From: Gelatoporia subvermispora B
Lineage: Eukaryota > Basidiomycota > Agaricomycetes > Polyporales > Gelatoporiaceae
Reading direction: 5' to 3'
Length of the DNA: 64,000 nt
Assembly (NCBI GenBank): GCA_000320605.2
Contig: KB445806.1
Location: 3,005 to 67,004 of the forward strand
Under the pieces are notes generated by a model. That model worked only from the letters and a program-made list of their open reading frames with translations, did not search any database and had not been told where the DNA came from. A program made the position numbers and the translations under genes. Numbering within the stretch: the first letter of the stretch is position 1; each line of letters opens with the position of its first letter. Positions 55,824 through 64,000 of the stretch are shown piece by piece.

Positions 55824-58453
55824 ATGCACCGCCATCCGTTCACTTCGGCTGCCTGCGTACTGCGTCAACTATACCCCTCGTGAAGACTTCCCATCCGCGT
55901 CTGTCCCCGAGTCACCTCTTGCGTTCTTCATGGCGTCCTTGGAGGTTCCCATTTGCGTCGCATTTTGTCGAATGTTTGTGTGTCGATAACTTGATACAAA
56001 TGAACGATACCCTTGTTTGAGAGCGTTGTGGATGTCAAAAAGATGAATGAACAACGTGGTTGGAGCCTAGACAGAGGTCCTTGAGCATCTGCGTCCCCGC
56101 CATGGTCATGGAGGCTTATGGTGATCGGAAGCCAATCATAGGCCTTGCGGCTTTGGGCGGAATTCACACGCTCACATCTCACTGAGAGCCAGTGCCACAT
56201 ATTATTCCCACGGATCTACTGTACATCATGCAGCCAGCAGTAACGTTCTCACTTTCCTTCATTCTGCGCCCATACTTGCTTTCACAGCAAGTAACTGCTT
56301 GTGGCATGCACCATACTCCCAGAAAAATGAGGTGTAGTGACTTCTCTCAGAGTCCCGGAGTCCCCTGTCGTCGACTTTATTGCCTTTTAGAGCAAGATAC
56401 GATCATCGGAAGCACAGAAGCAGGTCTCGGAATACGTTCGAAATGGCAGGCATGTGTCTTGGTCACGGTTAACGACATCTTACGCATGATGCAGGAACTC
56501 TGTATTTGCCTGTGGACACTCCCCACCCATCCCTGCTCCACCATAGCTCTATGAGTGGTGTGTCGAGGTTCATGCATCATATACCAAATACCTAAGGCAG
56601 CAGGGAATATAAGCTGGTCTATATTCCCTGAGACTCGGGCGCATCCGTCATTCTTCAATTTACTTATGCTGGTAAACGCGCTTTGCTAAAGAATACACTT
56701 TCGCGCTTCAGGTTGACTAACGACACAACTGACCGAGTGTTTAAGGCACTCGAATATCTCTCCCGATATTCTCAGATCAATGTAGATGGTCGCGCGGTGC
56801 ACGACTTCGTACATCTGGTTTGATAGGCCAGGCCATAGAAGCATTGGCCAAACGTATCTCGCCTGTGACACCGCATGCTTCTTTTGCGCAGACAACGGCG
56901 GTTTAATGTGTCCCTTGCCAATAAACTTATTCACGGATTGCACTTCGTTCCGCGACAAACATCACAAGGCAACAATCCTCGGTCTTCTTTGACGCGTTCC
57001 CGATGCTAGTGACTTTGGCAGACTCGTCTGGGGTGGCATTTCAATTTGTTGCTTCAGCTGCTGTGTTTTGAGATCTGACTAAGACTCCATAGGACGATAT
57101 GAATTTTCAAGATATGCCACTTCTGCCTTGCAATAGTCCAGTGGGTTGCAAGAGTGGTCGTGTTCATTACCTCGCCAAACTATGGAGGTGATCGAATTCT
57201 ATCACCGCTAGTCGTCAGGCCATGACTGTCTTCTGTCCTGGACAGCCTGAGTGAGCCTGACATTATGGCGCTTCATTGCCGATTTGCATCGCTTGACTAT
57301 GATGCATATTTTGAGGATCGCTGACCAAGGTCGTAATAGCGCAAAGTTGAGATCTCTCAGATCCCGGCCACTGTGATGCAGGTCACGTGCCGCGCTTCGA
57401 CTCATGCGCGCTACGTGAGCTCACGCGCACGGCGCACGCCACACTCGTTCATGTTGTGGCAAGGAACTGCATCTCCATCTGCCCCCCCGTCATATCTCGC
57501 CCTCTACAACTGGCTAGAAGCTGAGATCAGCTGGATGCCAACATCGGCCTGCGAATGAACAGCTCGCATCCGCTGTGTGTGCTCAACACTAGGTGACATC
57601 GAATTAGTCATCTCTCGAGCGGAGACCTACTCGAATTTTGCACGCAGGGCGAGTCGGAACCGCCACGATGATGCTCAACGCCTCACTCACATATGGCAAC
57701 GCAAACAAGGACTCCATTCCGTTGAGCCGGATCATCAAGTCGTAGAGTAAAGTTTACAGGATTGAATTTCTGGACGCTGGGCTCTAGCCACGATGATCGG
57801 CGGCGAGCCTGAGCCCTACTCGTTGAACCAGCGTTCAGCTAAAGCCGAGCACCTACGGCTTCTGTACCTGCGCACAGGCCTTGTGTGAAGGCCCGCCTGG
57901 ATCTCGGCATGGGAACCTAAGTGCAACTAGTTATTTGCGAAGTAGATAGTGAGAACTTGATGAGCTCGAAGGGCTCTTGTTCGCAGTCACGGCACCCGAT
58001 ATGCCAGATGGCGAGGCCCTCGGACAAATGGACTTGCGAGGCGGAGGGCGAAAGTTGGGGGAGCCCAGAATGAGATGTTGGCCCGGGCTGCCACATATTA
58101 ACGATGAATGCCGAATGTTCGCTGCGTCAGGACGCGCACCAGATCCACAAGGTTCAAGTCTACCAGGAATGTCCTTCTGCTTGATTCGCGCATGCCCTTG
58201 TTCTATCGACGAGAGACGAAACAATGACAGCGCGACGCGACGCACCCACCTGCATCAGCTTCTAGAGTGCAGAGATTATCCTGAATCATCCCACGCTCGT
58301 TGGACCAACTCCGCGACTTGCGGCGCTACGGAGCTCCCAGCTGGACCCGTGGAAAGAGAAGCCATGAATCGACGGGCGTGCCCGCACATAAGCTGAAATT
58401 TTTCGCTGGCTCGACCCTTCACCCCCTCGTCGTGAACCTCTCCCACCTCCGAA
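55824..58453. other. Between B1 and A2: spacer and unit-3 upstream block
   Basis: About 55.8-57.3 kb is unique DNA without a convincing gene. From about 57345 the recurrent upstream block of the array begins and leads to the A2 start codon. Confidence 0.5.
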
Positions 58454-60608
58454 ATGGATCACAGTCCATACCCATTCGACTCATCGAGTGCGATGTTCAT
58501 GGTCCCTGCGGGGATACAAGACTTGCCCACCTCGGTTCCCCATCGTCGTAGTTGTTACGTGCCCCATAGCGTTGACGAACTGTTGCGATATCCTCCGCCG
58601 AAGATCTCAAAATACGCACGAGGTGAAGCAATGAATCTATTTGAAACACCCATCCAGGTGAGGAGTTCAAGTGCAGCACGGCAGCAAACAGGGACGACGT
58701 CATTCAACGTTGTCTGTCGTTGGCGATCCAACAGCCGACAGACACCGTAGCGGCTCAGCTGCTCTTGGAAGATTGGCGATGTGCGGGGGCACAAAATCTC
58801 TAGAAAAGCAAGCCATCTGAGGCATTGTACTGATGAGCGTATCTAAAGATGAACAACCCGAATAATCAGTATAGCCCTCCAGCCGGAGAATATGTCCATG
58901 AGACGACTCAGTACCTCCAAGGTACTGAACAACTTGAAGCCATAGATGCACCCGTCGCAGGGTTGTCCCAGTGGATTCAACCCGTACGACACGAGGTCAG
59001 TTACACCTCCTCGTTGTCCAGTAGCAGCCGTACTGAGAGCAACCCAAGGACCAGCCTGGACCTCTCAGTAGCATGCAAGAGGCCCAGTTCCCCAGCACCA
59101 CGTACGAGCCAATGTATTCTACGCCGTCGTACTCCACGGCAGAGGATGATATGTCAATGTATATGGCCGGCATGTCTGAGTTCATGCAAGGTACGTGTAC
59201 TCGCATACATACAGAGTCCCATCTAATAATGCTGCGACGTATTTGCCCATCTCAGACATGGATAACCTGGTCTCCAATGGCGGTGACACGTGGCTATACA
59301 ACACGTCTATGCCAGCGTACACCCCGGAAACGCCCAGCGCCCACAGCGATACTCAGGGTACGCATGTCCACGGATGTACGCTCGCTCACTTAAGATGACA
59401 CTGCTACGCATCTCAGGTATGCAACCCTTGGCCAACAACAACGGCATGGTGGTGTACGGCGCGTCCATGGGGACATATACCGAGCCGGGGTACACCAGCC
59501 CGACATGTGGGGAACCAGAGTACTCCACGCCGATATACGTCACCCCGGGCGACACACAGTTCATGCCGGTGTCGCAGGCGCTGCCAATTAACACACAGCT
59601 GTTCAGTATTCCCGGTGCTACGCAGGGTACGTGTGTCCACGGATGCACACATTCGATTCGGTCATGATGTGATAAGACCCAGATGTAGGGCAACTTGTTC
59701 CCAACAGCGGCATGCTGCCGTACAACGTGTCCACGTCGATCGACATTGTGTCGGCATATGATGCGCCACTGTATACCGGACCGGTGCCCAACGCACAAGG
59801 CGATATGCAAGGTACGTGTATGCACAGTGGCACGCACGCGCAGTTACACTGATTAACGTGGCGACGCACCTCAGATATGGGACAGCTCATCCCCACAAGC
59901 GTGGCTGGCCCATCGGGTACGAACCAACCCGCCCTGAGCACGAGTTGGCCCCGTGAAGATCCAGAGCCCATTGAGCCGTCATCTGGCCCAATGCGCGAGA
60001 ATCGACGGCAGAGGCGACGAAAGACCGGCTCGAAGACAAAAAAGTCGAAGGATCGGCGCGCCGCTGCCGACCCGAGCACCAATTCGCAGAGTGTGAATGG
60101 TTCCGGTATGGCGCTAGCACTCTTCCTCAGTAAGCGAAACGAACAGGCTGATACTGATGCTCACAGGCTCATCAACGAAAGAAGGCGAACGAGACGGCCC
60201 TAGGCAATACGACGCAAGTACATCTTGGGGGCATCCCCGGTGGCCTCCCCCGCCTGAGCTCAAACAGCGAGCTGGCGGGTCATGTCTTCCGTGCTCGGAA
60301 AGGGCCAAGAGGTGCACTGGGAAGAAGAACTCGGGACGGCCTTGCCCGTAAGTCAGCTTTCAATTTATACGTGCGACCGGTCCCTGCCGCTACAGCAGAG
60401 CATATCGGGCTCGCAGAGCTGAGCGGGTACAAACGGCTCAAGAGTGCCCGACATTGCACGGGCCGGCATTCCCGTATCTCCGGGCTTTCGTTATTGTCAT
60501 CGCTGGCGGTTTGTGACGTGCTGACGAAGGATCTGTAGGGAGTGCATTGAGAAGAAAACGGTCCCGAGGTGCCGGTGGGAGCCCACCTTAGCTGAAGCAC
60601 GGGTGTGA
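58454..60608 (+). CDS. Array gene A2: modular protein with C-terminal Zn2Cys6 cluster
   Basis: The closest relative of A1. Exon 1 (58454-58657) starts MDHSPYPFDSSSAMFMVPAG and ends NLFETPIQ. Exon 2 starts at 58849: MNNPNNQYSPPAGEYVHETT then QYLQGTEQLEA. Modules follow: STTYEPMYSTPSYSTAEDDM (shorter than A1, which has an extra TTYEP repeat), DNLVSNGGDTWLYNTSMPAY, LANNNGMVVYGASMGTYTEP and GQLVPNSGMLPYNVSTSIDI. The basic linker is RRQRRRKTGSKTKKSKDRR. The zinc cluster CLPCSERAKRC, TGKKNSGRPCP|EC and KKTVPRC uses a last exon at about 60539-60608. That last exon appears again after the assembly gap, which I take as an artefact. Same inferred role as A1. Confidence 0.75.
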
Positions 60609-60724
60609 ACGTCGTGGTCACAAGATTCGGACGAGCTACGTTGTCGTAATGCGCACTTGCATACCCACTCCATCTTTTTGTTCCTATGATCTGCGCACTG
60701 CGTTGTTGATACCTTGTGTAGCCT
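60457..60724. repeat. 268-bp sequence identical to the far side of the gap
   Basis: Identical, as far as I can read, to 61303-61570. It includes A2's last exon and the stop codon. It ends exactly where the Ns begin, while its partner starts exactly where they end, the pattern of two overlapping contig ends left unmerged. Confidence 0.85.
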
Positions 60725-61302
60725 NNNNNNNNNNNNNNNNNNNNNNNNNNNNNNNNNNNNNNNNNNNNNNNNNNNNNNNNNNNNNNNNNNNNNNNNNNNN
60801 NNNNNNNNNNNNNNNNNNNNNNNNNNNNNNNNNNNNNNNNNNNNNNNNNNNNNNNNNNNNNNNNNNNNNNNNNNNNNNNNNNNNNNNNNNNNNNNNNNNN
60901 NNNNNNNNNNNNNNNNNNNNNNNNNNNNNNNNNNNNNNNNNNNNNNNNNNNNNNNNNNNNNNNNNNNNNNNNNNNNNNNNNNNNNNNNNNNNNNNNNNNN
61001 NNNNNNNNNNNNNNNNNNNNNNNNNNNNNNNNNNNNNNNNNNNNNNNNNNNNNNNNNNNNNNNNNNNNNNNNNNNNNNNNNNNNNNNNNNNNNNNNNNNN
61101 NNNNNNNNNNNNNNNNNNNNNNNNNNNNNNNNNNNNNNNNNNNNNNNNNNNNNNNNNNNNNNNNNNNNNNNNNNNNNNNNNNNNNNNNNNNNNNNNNNNN
61201 NNNNNNNNNNNNNNNNNNNNNNNNNNNNNNNNNNNNNNNNNNNNNNNNNNNNNNNNNNNNNNNNNNNNNNNNNNNNNNNNNNNNNNNNNNNNNNNNNNNN
61301 NN
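60725..61302. other. Assembly gap (578 N)
   Basis: A run of Ns. Any frame across it is meaningless. Flanking identity suggests the true gap size is negative. Confidence 0.98.
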
Positions 61303-61570
61303 CACGGGCCGGCATTCCCGTATCTCCGGGCTTTCGTTATTGTCATCGCTGGCGGTTTGTGACGTGCTGACGAAGGATCTGTAGGGAGTGCATTGAGAAG
61401 AAAACGGTCCCGAGGTGCCGGTGGGAGCCCACCTTAGCTGAAGCACGGGTGTGAACGTCGTGGTCACAAGATTCGGACGAGCTACGTTGTCGTAATGCGC
61501 ACTTGCATACCCACTCCATCTTTTTGTTCCTATGATCTGCGCACTGCGTTGTTGATACCTTGTGTAGCCT
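61303..61570. repeat. Second copy of the gap-flanking 268 bp
   Basis: Repeats A2's last exon region (ECIEKKTVPRC...stop near 61454). Removing 846 bp (gap plus one copy) brings the A2-to-B2 spacing to 3958 bp, close to the 4045 bp between A1 and B1. Confidence 0.85.
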
Positions 61571-63257
61571 CTTCCCTCTCGCGAATCTCCGCATTCATTC
61601 TTCACCCCGTGCGAGTTTGCTGTGTATATGTAGCGCTGTTGTTCTAGACGGATGGGCTCCTTGTTCAACAAGCGTTGTGGTCTTTGTCTGAGTCATAGAT
61701 GGCATAGACGATAGACCGACGTCTATGCAGACGTGGAGAGCCCGGATGCATCTACATCTGCATCGCTGCTACAGCTCGTAGCCGTCGAGACTCGTGAGCT
61801 GATCGGGATCGTGCTTCGCTCGGATCGGAGTTCGTACTTAGTTCCCACGGGATCTAAAGTCATCCCAGCCAACTTATGATGCTTTGTCTCGGTTTCGCAG
61901 CACAAGAATGGCTGGAAACTTGTGGACACTTACGAAAAGCTTAAGAAGTATGATCGCCACTTTTTGGCTGTCCATCATTGACTGGCCAGCGCTGAGAAAA
62001 GCAGTGAGAATGTAAAAGCTCATTCATAGACAGTCACAATGGCCTAGGATCGACGGCGTTCGCATGCATCCATGTCCTGGCCTCCGACCTCTACCACATG
62101 TCCTCTATACCTGCGGGGTATCGAGTATCATCGCATCGAGGCAGAATTCTATGCTTCGGCAAATGTGATGTCGGGCACATCATGCTTCGAATTCGCGCCA
62201 CGTGACCCCACGCCTCACTCAACAAGCCACACTTTGTTCATCTTGTAGAGATGAACCACCCATGACACTCGTTCCCCCTCATTGTATTGTGCCCTCTACG
62301 ACTCGCTGAATACTAAGGATGGCTGGTATTTGTCAAACGATTGAGGATGAGCGTCACATGTCCGCTACATGTACTCGATTTCACCAGGTGACGTCGAAGC
62401 AATCACGTATTAGTCGAAGGCTTGCTCAAATACTTGCATCCAGGAGTCGTTGGCTGGATGTTCAAGCACGAATATCCAAACAACGTGGCGCCACACGCTC
62501 ATCCGTGTTGTCGGCCCGCGCTGAGGTATCCTGGCGTTGTGTAATTTCGTGGGCCTGCAGTTTGAGAGTCTGAGACGCTGGGCCCTAGCCACGATGATCG
62601 GCAGCGAGCTTAGGCCCTACGCGTCAGCCAGCGTTCAGTCAGAACCGAACACTCACCGACTTTGCATCTTTAGATATAGACCGTGTGTCAAGTCGCGCCT
62701 GGGCCTCGGCATGCAAGACCTGGATGTCGCCCATCGTTCGCGTAGGAGATTGCGAGGAGGCCATGAACGCTGAGCCTACTGTCCGCGATGGCGGTAGTAC
62801 AGCGCGCGTCAACGAGTGAAATCCTGGAGTATAAAACTTTGCGAAAGGAGGGCGAAGCGAGTTTGAGATGCCAGATGGGACGTTGGAATCGCTGCCGCAG
62901 TTTAATGAAGCGTGTCGAATCTACGTCGCATCAGGACGTGCACCAGAATCAGACAATCCAAGTGCACCAGGAACACCCTTGTGCTTGATTCGCTCATGGC
63001 CTTGTTCTATCGATGAGAGATGCACCAATCAATGACAGCGTGACGCTGCGCACCCACCTGCATCAACTTCTGGATTGTAGAGGACTCCCTAAAGCGTCTC
63101 ACGCTCGTTGGACCAACTCCGCGACTTGCGGCGCTACGGAGCTCCAGCTGGACCCGTGGAAAGAGAATCCAGGAATCGACGGATGTGCCCGCACATAAGT
63201 TGAAAATTTTATCGGCCTGACCTCCAGATCCCCTCGTCGTGAACCCCTCCCATCCTC
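61571..63257. other. Between A2 and B2: relic exons and unit-4 upstream block
   Basis: Contains the exon-like pair at 61738-61981 and, from about 62050, the recurrent upstream block of the array. No other gene is seen. Confidence 0.45.
61738..61981 (+). pseudogene. Conserved exon-like pair behind A2
   Basis: Reads LLQLVAVETRELIGIVLRSD then RSSYLVPTGSK, an intron with a weak GTCATC donor and a TTTCGCAG acceptor, then HKNGWKLVDTYEKLKKYDRH and a stop at 61979-61981. It is more open than the A1 counterpart. It may be the 3' end of a lost or unrecognised gene carried in the A unit. Confidence 0.27.
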
Positions 63258-64000
63258 ATGATGAGTTATCATACGTACCCAGTCAACTCCTCGAGCACGG
63301 TCTCCGTAGTCCCTGCGAGGACACAACGCTTCCCTAATCCGCCTTTTCGGCGTCATCATCTTTACATCGCACATAGCGTCGATGACCTACTACGATATCC
63401 TCCTCCGAGTATATCGACATATTCGCAGCGTCATGTGACGTCTCTATATGAGAGGCCTGTTCAGGTAAGAAAACAGCGTTCAGCGTGATGATCAGTCAAA
63501 CACAAAACCTACTGGCATTGGCTATCGATTGTGATGTGGTGATCGACAAGCGGTGTTCCGATGAGGCTTCCTCGGTAGGTTGGCTGTCTATAGGGAGGAA
63601 TCTCTGCCTGAGAAAACACGCGCCTCTTCTCTAACATGATGCTAATCAGTTTGTCTTCAGACCGACCTTGCGTATAGTTTCGCAGCCGAACATTACGTCG
63701 GCGACGCAGCTCAGCACCTTCAGGGTATCAAACAATCGGGAACCGTGGATGCACTCCTTGCGAGGTCACTCCAAACGGAGTATACCGTGCAAACGGAGGT
63801 CAGTTACACTTTTCCGTTGCTTAGTAGCGACCGTACTGAACTAGTGATCCAAGGTTCAAACGGGGCCATCAACGGCGTGCAGCAGGCGCCGGATCTTCGC
63901 CATTCGAGCTGGCCGGCATACGACGAACTCCAGTCCAACATGATCCCGTATAATGCAGCAGAGAACAGCATACCTGAATACAGTGCGGCAGAATATACAG
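63258..64000 (+). CDS. Array gene B2, 5' part (runs off the window)
   Basis: The closest relative of B1. Exon 1 is 63258-63464 (MMSYHTYPVNSSSTVSVVPA ... LLRYPPPSISTYSQRHVTSL). Exon 2 is 63661-63798 (TDLAYSFAAEHYVGDAAQHL). Exon 3 starts at 63883 (QAPDLRHSSWPAYDELQSNM) and continues past 64000. The intron at 63799-63882 is 84 nt and stop-free, so retention would also keep frame; in B1 the same intron has an in-frame stop. The zinc cluster would lie outside the window. Confidence 0.72.

Noticed and set aside
60280..61671. 463-codon minus-strand frame and several others spanning the Ns
   Set aside because: They exist only because Ns carry no stop codons.
49016..63200. Short conserved frame upstream of each array gene (HLHQLLEC...HARWTNSATCGATEL)
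   Set aside because: Conserved because the whole unit was duplicated. The frames lack consistent starts and differ in frame between copies, so 5' UTR or promoter is more likely.

Overview
The window is nuclear DNA of a filamentous basidiomycete, most likely an Agaricomycete. The evidence is genes split by many 45-90 nt GT..AG introns, tiny first exons (ATG alone or ATGG), TATA plus CT-rich promoters, TTAGGG-type telomere hexamers and several fungal gene families. No tools were used. Gene models come from reading frames, splice sites and recalled family sequences.

Layout. (1) 1-1.7 kb: non-coding, with a short interstitial telomere tract between two hairpin-bearing direct repeats. (2) 1.77-5.67 kb: a disordered hypothetical protein and nicotinate phosphoribosyltransferase, both on minus. 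(3) 5.85-22.03 kb: a segmental duplication. A segment of about 3.1 kb holding the convergent genes RRP41 (exosome) and TRM8 (tRNA m7G methyltransferase) is present twice, separated by 8.8 kb of unrelated DNA. The left copy has a complete RRP41 and a truncated TRM8; the right copy has a complete TRM8 and an RRP41 with a replaced 5' end. Each copy later gained its own small DNA transposon with clear target-site duplications. The 8.8-kb filler holds GC-rich low-complexity DNA, an intron-rich candidate gene with repeated exon modules, and the 3' part of a KRE9/KNH-type GPI-anchored protein gene cut at the junction. (4) 22.3-44.6 kb: dense housekeeping genes: citrate synthase, a ZNF830-like zinc-finger protein, COX10, U1-70K, an FAD-linked oxidase, a homeodomain factor, ARPC2, an eIF4B-like factor, COX12/COX6B, PRP18, a DNAJC21/JJJ1-like J-protein and TIM13. 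(5) 44.6-48 kb: sparse DNA with one small candidate gene and a tRNA-Asp(GTC) whose intron is the reverse complement of its own T-arm. (6) 48-64 kb: a tandem array A1-B1-A2-B2 of four paralogous intron-rich genes. They encode Tyr/Met/Pro-rich proteins built from roughly 40-residue single-exon modules and ending in a Zn(II)2Cys6 cluster at the C-terminus (B2 runs off the window). One assembly gap lies in A2's tail and is flanked by identical 268-bp sequences, probably an unmerged contig overlap.

The housekeeping genes are functionally unlinked, as is usual in fungi, although several share divergent promoters (NAPRT/RRP41, TRM8/CIT1, COX10/U1-70K, ARPC2/eIF4B-like, COX12/PRP18, DNAJC21/TIM13). 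The least familiar content is the C-terminal zinc-cluster array, the self-complementary tRNA intron and the reciprocal-truncation duplication.
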